Positions 43,864-53,615 of a stretch of 64,000 nucleotides of DNA are shown here, one piece after another. The DNA comes from Chitinophagaceae bacterium. GTDB lineage: Bacteria > Bacteroidota > Bacteroidia > Chitinophagales > Chitinophagaceae. The stretch covers positions 99,189 to 163,188 of the forward strand of contig JAEUVD010000008.1 of NCBI GenBank assembly GCA_016787065.1. The letters run 5' to 3'. The notes beneath the pieces are model-generated. The model saw only the letters and a program-made list of their open reading frames with translations, did no database searches and was not told the origin of the DNA. Position numbers and translations under genes: made by a program. The first letter of the stretch is position 1; every line of letters begins with the position of its first letter.

Positions 43864-45210
43864 ATGAAAAATTCATTTCTCCTTTCCGTTTTACTCTGTG
43901 TTCAATTAGCAGCGCATGCTCAACTATCTCGTGTAGAACGAATAGCCAATATTGTATATCACTCTGTTAACTATCAGACCGGAATTCTTTCACAGTATGA
44001 TTCCGTAGCCTATATATATCCGAATTTAACTTGCACAGGAGGGCTGGAGCAACAATTAAATTCTCAAACCATAGAAACCGACCAAGCGATAGCGTTACAA
44101 CTATACACTGGTCAATTATATTTAGGAGCAAAGCCAACAACACGAAGGTGGATTAGTAAGAATCCATCGGAAAATTCGATGACCCTTTCCAAGATAGATT
44201 TTAATACCAATACGCTTGAATTGGAATACGTATCCGATACAATTTTACAATTTTCGGAAGCCGGAAAGCTGAACCGAATGCAGGTCATTTTCTATCCCGA
44301 TTCTCCAGTAAAATCTTATAACCATATCTCTTACACGTATAATGAGGCATCCTTATTAATTGCCGACACTACGTTCTTACCCTATTCGAAAGGTAAGACT
44401 CCAAAGATTAAACAGTACAGAACATACGAATATAACGAACAGCAACAATTAATTTCAATCAAGGGATATGCTAACAATGGATTGTTGATATCACATAAAG
44501 ATTATACCTATGATGATCAAGGGCGACTTGTACGAATTACTTATCCGCTTAATGGTAATCAAACAATATACGCTTTCTCGAAGGATGGTAGCACGGATAC
44601 AGTAATTAGTATTACAACACATCCCACCATGATTGTAACACAACGCTTTGATGATTGTGTGCGAACGATGGGATTTGCTAGAAACGATTCGAATGAATGG
44701 TATTTAAACAGTATCAAAACTGAATTACTAAACAACGAAGGACTGGTTGTATTACTTCGGAACGAATATTTAAGTACGCATCTCCTTGCAAATGGACAAT
44801 TCTGGTATGTTGCTGACGAAGAAACCAGGAAGTATAACGAGTATAGTCATCTTATTTTTTCAGAACGTAAAACATACTCGGAGCCATTTGATACCCTACT
44901 AACTCAAGCTAAAATATTCTATCATTGGGAGCCAATTCTGTCAGAAGCCAAGGATAACGCTATAGAGCTTCAATGTTCTCCGATACCGGCGCATGAATTT
45001 TTGGATGTGAATTTTGTATTGCCCGAAAAAGGACTTTATGAATTGAACCTAATCCACTTAAACGGAAAGACTGTACTAAGAAAAGAAACTTCGGGGAAAA
45101 CGGGAATGAATCAGGAACGATTAACCCTTGCGAATCTTATTCCGGGATGTTACATTGTATTATTGCAACAAGGGAAACATTATACTTCTACTAAAATTTT
45201 AATTCAATGA
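43864..45210 (+). CDS. Secreted YD-repeat-like protein with T9SS sorting domain
   Basis: From the ATG at 43864 the protein has 448 residues with a signal peptide ending AAHAQL. The middle part has YD/RHS-like strands such as YTYDDQGRLVRITYPLNG and YEYNEQQQLISIKGYA. The C-terminal 75 residues (LPEKGLYELNLIHLNGKTVL, then PGCYIVLLQQGKHYTSTKIL) form a type A T9SS sorting domain. It is exported to the surface or medium; the role is unknown. A GTG at 43831 would add 11 residues before the signal peptide and is less likely. The stop overlaps the next, paralogous gene by 4 bp (ATGA). Confidence 0.78.
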   Translation: MKNSFLLSVLLCVQLAAHAQLSRVERIANIVYHSVNYQTGILSQYDSVAYIYPNLTCTGGLEQQLNSQTIETDQAIALQLYTGQLYLGAKPTTRRWISKNPSENSMTLSKIDFNTNTLELEYVSDTILQFSEAGKLNRMQVIFYPDSPVKSYNHISYTYNEASLLIADTTFLPYSKGKTPKIKQYRTYEYNEQQQLISIKGYANNGLLISHKDYTYDDQGRLVRITYPLNGNQTIYAFSKDGSTDTVISITTHPTMIVTQRFDDCVRTMGFARNDSNEWYLNSIKTELLNNEGLVVLLRNEYLSTHLLANGQFWYVADEETRKYNEYSHLIFSERKTYSEPFDTLLTQAKIFYHWEPILSEAKDNAIELQCSPIPAHEFLDVNFVLPEKGLYELNLIHLNGKTVLRKETSGKTGMNQERLTLANLIPGCYIVLLQQGKHYTSTKILIQ

Positions 45211-46658
45211 GATTCGTATTGGTAGTTATTTTACTAAGCTTATCAAGCGATTTGTTTGCACAAATTACCCGTCTTCAATCTGTAGTTACCAATCAGGATT
45301 TCGATACCTCGGCTAATCTCTTCGTATCAAAGGATAGTTTAGAATATGTTTATCCAACCAAAGAAATCGCTGGCAATGAAGAACAACAGTTTGGTTATTC
45401 TTGGTTGGATAAAACACATTGCAAGCAATTCAATTTATATCAAGAATTTTTATTGGCAGGAATGGTTTTAATGAATCAACGAGAAATTATTCGCGATAGT
45501 ACAAATCATACTGTTGTTTTTAAAGAATCACCACGCCATCCTGTTTTACAGCAATTACTCGTTAATAAGGATTCAACGTTTATACATAATGCACTGAATC
45601 AACTCATCAGCAAATCATATACTACTTATGATATTCAAGGGAAACGAATTTCGAGTGTAGTAACTAAATTGAAGTACGATGCATCTGGTAAAATCAAAGC
45701 CGACTCAACATGGTTAGTTACAGATACTTCACAAACGCTTACTAAGTGTTCGGCATGGACATACACTGATTCAACAACTGAATCTATAAAACGAGATTTT
45801 AATAATGGTGAAGAGAACTATCGTCGTTTCACAACCTTTGATATATATAATCGTGTGTTACGACATGAAGAACGCTATCAAATTTCAGATACAACATTCG
45901 GCTATGTTTTACACCATGAATATTATTATGATGACAGTTTTTCTATTCATCATTTTTCATATTCAGCCAATGCTTCGAATAATTTTGAAGAGTACATTTA
46001 CTTTACTTATGACACTTTAGGAATGTTGATTTCGAAATACACAGAAAAAAAGTCGGGTCAAACATTTCTACCATATCATAAAACTGTCTGGAATTATGAA
46101 GGGGGTAAACGTATCAAACAAGAAGAAATTGAATATACTGCAGCAAGCAATTATCAACCTAATTTGAATCAGTTATTCTTGTATGAATATACCGCGTCGG
46201 GAAAATTACTGCAGATACAACATGATATTTATGATATGAATGGCGTGCTATCACACAGTACCTTAGAAACGTATAGTTACAATGAAGATGACAACATTAT
46301 CGAACTAGCAGAATGGTATAAGAAGAAAGGTGCTCAACATTATACACCCGTAACGAAAAATACATTTAATTGGGAAAGAATAAGCAGCGATACCACCGTT
46401 GTACCGCCGAATCAAGAAATAAAAATGTATCCAAATCCTTTTCAAGATAAGCTTAATTTCTCCTTTGATTATCCTTACGAAGGTAAAGCCCATATTCAAG
46501 TTTTTTCGATGCAAGGCCAGTTACTCGATCACGTTATTGAACATGTGCATGCCGGATTGAATGAGTTCAGTTATCGCCGTCATTTACCTTTAGGTCTTTA
46601 TTACATTACCTTATCTACAAGGGAGTTTAACTACGCCAACTTGTTTCTTGTACAATAA
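45207..46658 (+). CDS. Secreted YD-repeat-like protein with T9SS sorting domain, paralogue
   Basis: The 483-residue protein overlaps the preceding gene by 4 bp and shares its layout: signal peptide ending DLFAQI, an opening stretch ITRLQSVVTNQDFDTSANLF, YD-like strands (LKYDASGKIKADSTWL, YDTLGMLISKYTEK, YEYTASGKLLQIQHD), and a C-terminal T9SS sorting domain (IKMYPNPFQDKLNFSFDYP, then LPLGLYYITLSTREFNY). The tandem pair looks like a duplication. Both are predicted extracellular; function unknown. Confidence 0.78.
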   Translation: MRFVLVVILLSLSSDLFAQITRLQSVVTNQDFDTSANLFVSKDSLEYVYPTKEIAGNEEQQFGYSWLDKTHCKQFNLYQEFLLAGMVLMNQREIIRDSTNHTVVFKESPRHPVLQQLLVNKDSTFIHNALNQLISKSYTTYDIQGKRISSVVTKLKYDASGKIKADSTWLVTDTSQTLTKCSAWTYTDSTTESIKRDFNNGEENYRRFTTFDIYNRVLRHEERYQISDTTFGYVLHHEYYYDDSFSIHHFSYSANASNNFEEYIYFTYDTLGMLISKYTEKKSGQTFLPYHKTVWNYEGGKRIKQEEIEYTAASNYQPNLNQLFLYEYTASGKLLQIQHDIYDMNGVLSHSTLETYSYNEDDNIIELAEWYKKKGAQHYTPVTKNTFNWERISSDTTVVPPNQEIKMYPNPFQDKLNFSFDYPYEGKAHIQVFSMQGQLLDHVIEHVHAGLNEFSYRRHLPLGLYYITLSTREFNYANLFLVQ

Positions 46659-46694
46659 AACATCCTAATTTATAGCTTGTTTTATACTAATGCT

Positions 46695-46702
46695 TATATT
46701 TA
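46695..46702 (+). promoter_or_regulatory. Possible -7 box TATATTTA of the first caspase gene
   Basis: TATATTTA is one base from TAnnTTTG and lies 15 nt before the ATG at 46718. A TTG at 46677-46679 is 15 nt upstream, a short spacer. Confidence 0.35.
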
Positions 46703-46717
46703 AGCGTCATTCAGTCT

Positions 46718-48037
46718 ATGTTTAAATGGTTCGTTGCGTTAACTTGTTTCTGCGTTCAACAATGTTGGGCACAAACCTATTATCAAATGCAATTTAATAT
46801 CACACAAAAAGGTAGGCAAATACCGGTTACCGCGTTGTTCATGTTAAACGCAGATGACTCAGGTTTCGTTCGAATCCGTTACGTAGATCGTGCTAATCAA
46901 GAGGACTTTATTTATCAAGCCGGATTAAGGGAAGAACTTATTTCCGACGACCAAGGAAACTACGCAACCGATAAAGTGTATTACGCAACGGTTCAACCAG
47001 AAACTTGGGGTAACAAGGAAATTACGGATAAGCTATTACCTGTTTTTTACTTTGAAAAGAAAACACAACCCTATATCGAGCCTACCGCAATCTATTATGC
47101 GAATATGTTCGGGGTTAAATCCATCGATTCAAGTGCACAACTTACCTATCGTTATTTGGAAGAAAAAGATTTAAACCAAAAACTGCTTTCTCGCTATTTT
47201 TACGAAGATGAAGAGTTGCTTTCTGCGTTTACACAAAATAACGCCAAAGGTTTTTCTTCTAAGGAGAAGAATATGAAAATTCATCTGCTCTTAGTGGCAG
47301 ATACCACCGATCCTAAAATTGGCAATTCCTGTGCAATGAATATCCGATATGTTGAAAACTTCTATAAAGGACTAGCACAATATATCGGTTGTCCGTTTAT
47401 GATTCGAAAAGTAATGGGACCTTCATACAACAAGAATAATGTGCTGTCGGAAATTAAATTGCTTTTACCATCACCCGATGATATCGTAATTTTTTATTTC
47501 AGCGGCCATGGTTATCGAAAGGAAACTGATCCACGTAGATTTCCTTATTTCGATTTACGAGCCACCGATGCTGAAGACTATCTTACTCAAACGATGAACT
47601 TAGAAGATGTTCAAACGGCGTTGCTTGCCAAGAATGCCCGACTAACGCTTGTTTTTAGTGATTGCTGTAATTCGTACGTAGGTGCCGAAAATCCTATTGC
47701 AGCTGCACCGGTACGTAAAAAAGCTTTATCCCTGAGTTGGAATGAACAAAATGTTCGTTCGTTATACTTGGATCCAGTAAAGAAAACTATTATGGCAACA
47801 GCTTCCGATAGCACGCAGTACGCCTTCATGGCAAATGCCTTTGGCGGCTTGTTTAGTTTTAGTTTGAATAATTCCTTGAGTAGCGCTGTTACCAAAGCAG
47901 CAGTTTCACCAACCTGGTTTACTATTTTAGAAGCTATGCGTAATGAAACGTTTCGTTTAAGTCGGCGATCCGATTGCTCTGCTCGCTTAGGCCCGGGTGC
48001 TAGTTGCTATCAAGTACCTGCTTATCGTGTACGTTGA
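46718..48037 (+). CDS. Secreted caspase-family (C14-like) peptidase
   Basis: The 439-residue protein has a signal peptide ending QCWAQTYY. A beta-rich region of about 170 residues, with no family I recognise, precedes the caspase fold. The dyad is His264 in YFSGHGY and a cysteine at 316-317 in FSDCCNS, most likely Cys317 by alignment with the usual DACHS. Peptidase C14-like proteins cleave after a basic or acidic residue; the specificity here cannot be read from sequence. It is followed by a TPR-membrane protein, a lipoprotein and a second caspase gene within 5 kb, suggesting a shared pathway. Its C-terminal residues overlap the start region of the next gene. Confidence 0.85.
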   Translation: MFKWFVALTCFCVQQCWAQTYYQMQFNITQKGRQIPVTALFMLNADDSGFVRIRYVDRANQEDFIYQAGLREELISDDQGNYATDKVYYATVQPETWGNKEITDKLLPVFYFEKKTQPYIEPTAIYYANMFGVKSIDSSAQLTYRYLEEKDLNQKLLSRYFYEDEELLSAFTQNNAKGFSSKEKNMKIHLLLVADTTDPKIGNSCAMNIRYVENFYKGLAQYIGCPFMIRKVMGPSYNKNNVLSEIKLLLPSPDDIVIFYFSGHGYRKETDPRRFPYFDLRATDAEDYLTQTMNLEDVQTALLAKNARLTLVFSDCCNSYVGAENPIAAAPVRKKALSLSWNEQNVRSLYLDPVKKTIMATASDSTQYAFMANAFGGLFSFSLNNSLSSAVTKAAVSPTWFTILEAMRNETFRLSRRSDCSARLGPGASCYQVPAYRVR

Positions 48038-48087
48038 GTTTTTTACTTACCTTGCGTCTTTTACAAACAACCTCGAGCATTACCGCT

Positions 48088-49446
48088 ATGCGTTTCATAT
48101 TTACATTGTTGCTGTTGATAGTTATGCAAGTACCTATGTTGGCCCAAGGTATAGATAGTATTCGACGGGTTATACAACAGCAACTTGAAGATACTAACCT
48201 TACCGTTGCTTATCGCGATTTAAGTTATCAGTTATATAAAGAAAAAGGGGATTCGGCACTTCATTTGGCTTACGAAGGTTTGAAACTCTCCAGAAAAATT
48301 AATGACCTTTACGGGGAGGCGGCTAATAATGAAATGATAGCCATCATCATGTCGGATATTGGCGACTATGTTAAGTCGTTAGAATTTCACTACCAAAGCT
48401 TGAAACTACAAGAAAAAAGACAAAGCCTAAAAGGTATGGCAAGTGCTTACAATAATATTGGCATTGTGTACATGAATATGAAAGATTATGATCAGGCTTT
48501 ACGTTCGTACCGCACGGCTGATTCGTTAAATAAAATTTGGAAGGATCCAAATTTACGTTACAGTCTTACCCTTAACCAAGGCGATATTTTAGAAAGAATG
48601 CAGCTACCGGATTCTGCTTTTTTATATTATAATGAATCGTTGAATCAAGCCCATATCTTAAAAAATGATTATTTCGTTGGCTTGTCGCTCTTGGGTTTAG
48701 CCAATATTTATCGAACTAAAAAACAACCTGTATTAGCAAAACCTTTGTATGGCGAAGCGATCTCTCTGTTACGATATAGTGGAGATAATGAGCAATTGTG
48801 TGATGCCTTGCTTGGTCTCGGAAAATCATTCGAACAAGTGGGTATCATTGATTCGGCATTTCATTTCAGTAGAATGGCACTTATGATTGCCAATCAGTAC
48901 AGTTTTTCAAATAAAGCGCTAGACATTAACCAATATTTAGGAGAGCAATTCGCCAAAATGGGTCGTTACGACTCGGCGTATGTATATCAGGAAAAGACAA
49001 GAATACTGCACGACTCGTTATTAAGTAACGATAAATTACGCTTAGGTCAACAGTTAAAATTTAATGAACAAATTCGGCAACAGAATTTATTGGAAGAGAA
49101 GATTAGAGAAGCCAAAGAACACCGTCAACATTTGCAGTATATGATTATCGCAATTTTTATCTTGGCCCTTTTCTTACTCACCATGTTTTTATCGCGCATC
49201 AAACTTCACCTTTCGGTTATTAAATTTTTGGGCGTTGTTTCGCTATTATTTTTCTTTGAGTTTTTAACGTTATTGCTTCATCCACGAGTTCAGGAATTAA
49301 CACATCATACACCTGTACTGGAAATTATTATTTTCGTATTAATCGCATCCATTCTTATTCCGGTACATCATAAAGTGGAACATTGGGTTATTGAGAAATT
49401 AATTCACCGAAAAAATGATCAACAGAAAAAAATAGTTACCAAATAA
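48088..49446 (+). CDS. TPR protein with C-terminal membrane helices
   Basis: From the ATG at 48088 the protein has 452 residues. It has a signal peptide or first helix ending PMLAQG, then TPRs at about 30-335 (ALHLAYEGLKLSRKINDLYG, MASAYNNIGIVYMNMKDYDQ, YSLTLNQGDILERMQLPDSA). A charged coiled-coil stretch (LKFNEQIRQQNLLEEKIREA) precedes three hydrophobic helices at about 350-430 and a basic tail. This matches the sensor half of the TPR/7TM-type histidine kinases of Bacteroidota, but no kinase domain is present. A start at 48004 would overlap the caspase gene and add a non-signal stretch, so I choose 48088. Confidence 0.78.
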   Translation: MRFIFTLLLLIVMQVPMLAQGIDSIRRVIQQQLEDTNLTVAYRDLSYQLYKEKGDSALHLAYEGLKLSRKINDLYGEAANNEMIAIIMSDIGDYVKSLEFHYQSLKLQEKRQSLKGMASAYNNIGIVYMNMKDYDQALRSYRTADSLNKIWKDPNLRYSLTLNQGDILERMQLPDSAFLYYNESLNQAHILKNDYFVGLSLLGLANIYRTKKQPVLAKPLYGEAISLLRYSGDNEQLCDALLGLGKSFEQVGIIDSAFHFSRMALMIANQYSFSNKALDINQYLGEQFAKMGRYDSAYVYQEKTRILHDSLLSNDKLRLGQQLKFNEQIRQQNLLEEKIREAKEHRQHLQYMIIAIFILALFLLTMFLSRIKLHLSVIKFLGVVSLLFFFEFLTLLLHPRVQELTHHTPVLEIIIFVLIASILIPVHHKVEHWVIEKLIHRKNDQQKKIVTK

Positions 49447-49450
49447 AAAA

Positions 49451-49487
49451 CTCCTCATCGTGAAAACAATGAGGAGCCGTAATGTTT
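49451..49487. terminator. Terminator between the TPR gene and the minus-strand lipoprotein
   Basis: An 8-bp stem CTCCTCAT / ATGAGGAG (49451-49458 and 49469-49476) with a 10-nt loop separates two convergent genes. On the minus strand it is followed directly by a TTTTTT run; on the plus strand the T run comes 7 nt later, so it serves the lipoprotein best. Confidence 0.78.
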
Positions 49488-49496
49488 TTTTAAAAA

Positions 49497-49757
49497 TTAC
49501 TTGGTGGCTGTAGAGGTACTAACCGGAGCATCAGAACCCTGAATTTTACCACTATCGGTAGTAGGAGCTGCCGTTGCTTCAGCCGGAGCTGCTGCAGGTG
49601 ATTCGGTAGCCGGAGCCGGAGCTGCCTCAGCGGGTGCTGCTGCTTCAGTTGCAGGGGCTTCAGCAGGTGCTGCTGCTTCTTCACCACAACTTGTAAAACC
49701 GAAAATACCAAGGGCCATAATAGCCAACAAAAGATTTTTGGAAGTCTGAACTTTCAT
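49497..49757 (-). CDS. Ala/Pro-rich small lipoprotein
   Basis: The 86-residue protein has a signal peptide with a lipobox cysteine in GFTSCGEE. The mature part is a disordered Ala/Pro/Glu stretch (residues about 26-65: AAAPAEAPATEAAAP, APAPATESPAAAPAEA) and a short SGKIQGSDAPVSTST tail. Such proteins are often spacers that hold a lipid-anchored end away from the membrane. It lies against the TPR-membrane gene in the caspase cluster, on the opposite strand. The promoter in the AT-rich stretch upstream is not obvious. The composition makes homology searches uninformative. Confidence 0.7.
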   Translation of the reverse strand: MKVQTSKNLLLAIMALGIFGFTSCGEEAAAPAEAPATEAAAPAEAAPAPATESPAAAPAEATAAPTTDSGKIQGSDAPVSTSTATK

Positions 49758-49992
49758 ATTGATTTTTTTTTAAAACATAAGAATACTACGAAATTTCTTC
49801 TTATGCAAGTACCCAAACACATATTCTGAATTTATATGAATGGTAGGAAAACATTATTTCGGCCTTACGATTCTTATATATCGAATTAAACGATCTTAAA
49901 AACAAGTACGTGGAATCATTCAATTGGAAGTAAGTTGATGACGACAAATTGCCAGAATAAACGAATTCAAACATGCAACAGAAGTATTCAAC

Positions 49993-52900
49993 GTGTTGCA
50001 ACAAACTTTTTATAATCCATCACAAATTGTTTGTATAACTTCCACTTCTGAATTATTTTCACCAAAAACCACCTCTCTGAAAATTCAAAACTTCATTTTA
50101 GGCATACTTTGTTGCTTGTTTTTTTTCGATGAAGCCATACAAGCACAATCAGAGGTTATTCGATCACCTCAAACGTATGCTTTAATTACTGGTATTTCTG
50201 ATTATGAAGATCCTGCCATTCCAACCCTAAAATATGCGCATCGCGATGCACAAATTTTTGCAGAGTATTTACGCTCAGAGAATGGAGGTAATGTGCCAGA
50301 TAAGAACATAACGCTTTTACAAAACGAGCAAGCAAGTTGGTCGGCTATTTATACAGCCATGGATCAGATTAGTGAACGCTGCGAAGCCGGAGATCGCGTA
50401 TTTTTCTATTTTTCCGGACATGGCGATATTGAAAATGAAAAGGTATACAAACTTGGATTTCTAATTGCCTATAATACTCCACATGTAAATTACATTAACT
50501 CCTCATTGCGCTTAGAGGATTTGAATAATTTCGCTAACACGCTTTCTTCTACCAAGAATGTGCAAGTGGTAATAATAACGGATGCTTGTCATAGTGGCAA
50601 CCTGCATGAAAATGATTTTCGGGGCTCAGCCATAGTAGCCGAACAATTGAAATCGATTGTAAAGAATGAAGTACGATTAACTTCCTGTCGCCCCGATGAA
50701 TTATCTATGGAGAATGAACAATGGGGTGGAGGACGTTCGGTATTTTCCTATTATCTAGTTGAAGGTCTTAGGGGTTTAGCCGAATTCAATCAGGATGGTC
50801 AAATTGATTTAGGGGAGATGGATAATTTTCTCAAGAAATCGATGGAGGATGATGTCATTCTAAAAAAAGAAGCCACGAAACAAACACCGGTACTTTCTGG
50901 CGATCAAAAATTTGCTCTGGGTAAGGCCAAAGGAAGCGATGATCTTCAAACGGTGGAAAATAGTGTTTGGGTTCAAGGATTAGATACCTTGAGTTCTTTA
51001 CCAATGCAACAAAATGATGCGTTCTTTAAACTACTTCAGAATAAAAATCGAAATGAAGTAGATCGTATGTTAGATGGTTTGAAATTTGATTCAATTAAAA
51101 CGAAAAGCAGAGCCGAAATTCCAAAAGCTTTACTCACGGCTACTATTAAATATTTCAACGAATTGCAAGACAACTATCTCTACAGTAATACAATAAAAGA
51201 TTTAACTCGTTTACTTACTACGATCGATTCAAATCAACAGGCACTCAAACGATTTACAACGCAGTTGGTCATTGCAATTAGTAATTACACGCAACGTGTG
51301 ATTTCACTTTATCAAGAAGGTGATGAAGCGGAATTAGAGCGCAGGAGGTATTACAACACATTAAATAATTCGTATCAAACTTATGTTGATATGTTGGCGG
51401 TAGCTATGCAATGCGCCGATGCTAACGGAAGAATTTATACCAATTTATATGTTCAACAACATTATTTTAATGCTTTAGTACTTCGACTATCAACATTTAA
51501 AATAGCCAATAGGGATTCCGTATTAAAGCTGGCAGAACTTGAATTAGAAACGGCTATGAAGCAAGAAGAGTATGCCGCTTACTTGTTTCAGGAAATGGGG
51601 TTGATCGATTTATTCCAAAAGAATGCACAGCAAGCGGAGGTGAATTTTAAGTTGGCGGAACAAATAGCACCGCGATGGGCCTTACCAAAGGCGTACTTGG
51701 CTGCAACAGAAATTCTAAAGGGAGATTTAAAGAAAGCACAACAGAAAATTGATGAGGCGCTTGTATTAAATCCAAATCAAAGTACCACCTTACTGCACGC
51801 CGGTATGCTTCACGAGGAATTGAAAAATTACTTAAGAGCCGAAGAATATTACAATCAAGTAATATTAATAAACACAAGACATTACCTTCCTTTCGAGCGA
51901 TTAGCGAAAGTGAAATTAAAAACTGGGGAGTATAATTTATCAGATAGTTTATTTCGCGAAGCTGAACAACGAAAAAAAGGTTACCTCTTCGTTGCAAATT
52001 TTATGGATAGCCAAATCAATCCCATTGGTGATTTCATGAATAGTGGTTCCCCGGAAGCACCCTGTCCGATACCGGAACAACCTGATTCCAATGATGTGAT
52101 CTCGTTACTTTTCAAAGGTGATTTTTTCTTGAGAGGAAAAGTAACGTCGAAAGCTAACGATTGTTTTAAGGCTTGTTTGAAAGCAGATCCGAATGCTCCA
52201 CTCTTGCATTATTATATGGCAAAAATTTGTTGGTTGGAAAAACGATGGCTGGAGGCGGAGTATCAAATGACATTTGCAATTCAACAATATCAAACAAAAG
52301 AAGCATTGGAAAATTATGCAAAATCCAAGGCGAATTTCATTCCTTCGGAATATCGAACATGTATGCAGTCTGAATTTTGGAAATTGCAAGCACCTCTAGA
52401 TGATATCAAGTATCTCCAAGCTGATATTTGGATTCACCTGAATCGATTTGAACAAGCTGCTGCGTTTTATCAAGAGAAAATGGCATCCAAGGGTGTATCT
52501 GTTGTTCCTTATTTTTTAGCTAGCCGGTTGCATGAACAACAAGGAAAATACTACGATGCTGAAAAAATTTGGAGTAATTATTATGCCATGATGAGTCGTG
52601 AGAATGCCTCTATTTCACATCCTTATGAGTTAGATGCGTTTTATCAGCGAGTTCAAAAAACAACACCGAAAGATATAAGCTGGTATTACAGAGCAGGTAT
52701 GTTTGCTTCACAAATGGCTTTGGCAAAACAGAAGGATCCTTGGTATGAAGCGCAGATGATTGTGGATAGTATTAATGCTCGCAAGCGTTCTAGGATAGAT
52801 GAATCCTTAGTTAACCAAACTGAAGAGTGGTCATTTACGCAACGAAGTATTAAAGTTCCCGGTACAGAAGAAATACTGCCAGTTTCCAATAAACCAACTA

Positions 52901-53577
52901 ACCCGGAAGCACGATGTGTTGTATTTCTTTCCGCATTTTGTAAGAAGTCGAACGACCTACCCATGGTAACCATGGCCTATCAAACAATGGGTGATGTTTA
53001 CCGTCATATAGGGGCAACCTTAACGGCAAGTGCGTACTACCAAAAGGCTGTTGGTTTGGATAAAACGAATACCGATTTACGCTTGAAAATGATGTCGTGT
53101 TTTGATGATAATAAATTAGGATACCAATATTGGTTGCAGCAAGATACCTTATTTGCAAACGCTACATTACCTCTATCAGAATTAATAAGATACGCCTATT
53201 CTTCCATGCTAGTAGGCAACTTTACTCGCGCAGAGGAAGCCTTAGAGCAGCGGAAATTGCACTTTCCGGGATATGATTCCACATGGGTACAGGCCCATGC
53301 GTTCTATGCTTATTTTACGGAGGAAAATGAATCGGCCATTGCTCAGTATAAGTCGTTAGTAAAACTATATCCTAATCAAACCGATTATTTGCTCCGGTTA
53401 GCAGATCTTCATGTACGAACGAATAAAACCAATAAAGCCTTAGATTATTTACAGGAAGCTATTAAAAAAGGGTTTAAGGGTTACTACGTTTTAAATTATA
53501 ATCCGTTATGGCAGGAGCAAAGGAATAATCACCGCTTTGAGGAGTTGATCAAAGAAATTACTCCGTCTAACCTTTAG
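49993..53577 (+). CDS. Secreted caspase-family protein with long TPR region
   Basis: The 1194-residue frame opens at a GTG at 49993; no in-frame ATG precedes the first conserved part, so the true start may be this GTG or the next TTG. A hydrophobic stretch (FILGILCCLFFFDEAIQAQ) is the probable signal peptide. The caspase domain follows, with His143 in FFYFSGHGDIE and Cys199 in ITDACHSGN, and an EF-hand-like FNQDGQIDLGEMDNFL near 262. From about 530 to the end there are TPR-like helices (AEEYYNQVILINTRHYLPFE, AYYQKAVGLDKTNTDLRLKM, ALDYLQEAIKKGFKGYYVL). The TPRs may bind partners or the signal that activates the protease. The sequence supports a secreted protease, substrate unknown. Confidence 0.82.
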   Translation: MLQQTFYNPSQIVCITSTSELFSPKTTSLKIQNFILGILCCLFFFDEAIQAQSEVIRSPQTYALITGISDYEDPAIPTLKYAHRDAQIFAEYLRSENGGNVPDKNITLLQNEQASWSAIYTAMDQISERCEAGDRVFFYFSGHGDIENEKVYKLGFLIAYNTPHVNYINSSLRLEDLNNFANTLSSTKNVQVVIITDACHSGNLHENDFRGSAIVAEQLKSIVKNEVRLTSCRPDELSMENEQWGGGRSVFSYYLVEGLRGLAEFNQDGQIDLGEMDNFLKKSMEDDVILKKEATKQTPVLSGDQKFALGKAKGSDDLQTVENSVWVQGLDTLSSLPMQQNDAFFKLLQNKNRNEVDRMLDGLKFDSIKTKSRAEIPKALLTATIKYFNELQDNYLYSNTIKDLTRLLTTIDSNQQALKRFTTQLVIAISNYTQRVISLYQEGDEAELERRRYYNTLNNSYQTYVDMLAVAMQCADANGRIYTNLYVQQHYFNALVLRLSTFKIANRDSVLKLAELELETAMKQEEYAAYLFQEMGLIDLFQKNAQQAEVNFKLAEQIAPRWALPKAYLAATEILKGDLKKAQQKIDEALVLNPNQSTTLLHAGMLHEELKNYLRAEEYYNQVILINTRHYLPFERLAKVKLKTGEYNLSDSLFREAEQRKKGYLFVANFMDSQINPIGDFMNSGSPEAPCPIPEQPDSNDVISLLFKGDFFLRGKVTSKANDCFKACLKADPNAPLLHYYMAKICWLEKRWLEAEYQMTFAIQQYQTKEALENYAKSKANFIPSEYRTCMQSEFWKLQAPLDDIKYLQADIWIHLNRFEQAAAFYQEKMASKGVSVVPYFLASRLHEQQGKYYDAEKIWSNYYAMMSRENASISHPYELDAFYQRVQKTTPKDISWYYRAGMFASQMALAKQKDPWYEAQMIVDSINARKRSRIDESLVNQTEEWSFTQRSIKVPGTEEILPVSNKPTNPEARCVVFLSAFCKKSNDLPMVTMAYQTMGDVYRHIGATLTASAYYQKAVGLDKTNTDLRLKMMSCFDDNKLGYQYWLQQDTLFANATLPLSELIRYAYSSMLVGNFTRAEEALEQRKLHFPGYDSTWVQAHAFYAYFTEENESAIAQYKSLVKLYPNQTDYLLRLADLHVRTNKTNKALDYLQEAIKKGFKGYYVLNYNPLWQEQRNNHRFEELIKEITPSNL

Positions 53578-53615
53578 TGCGTTTTAGCAAGTTAGTCATT
53601 TTTAAAAGGCGTTTT

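Noticed and set aside
49490..49711. Frame overlapping the Ala/Pro-rich lipoprotein on the same strand
   Set aside because: It is a shifted reading of the low-complexity Ala/Pro codons (Leu/Gln/Pro-rich) with no signal peptide; the lipobox frame 49497-49757 is clearly the real one.
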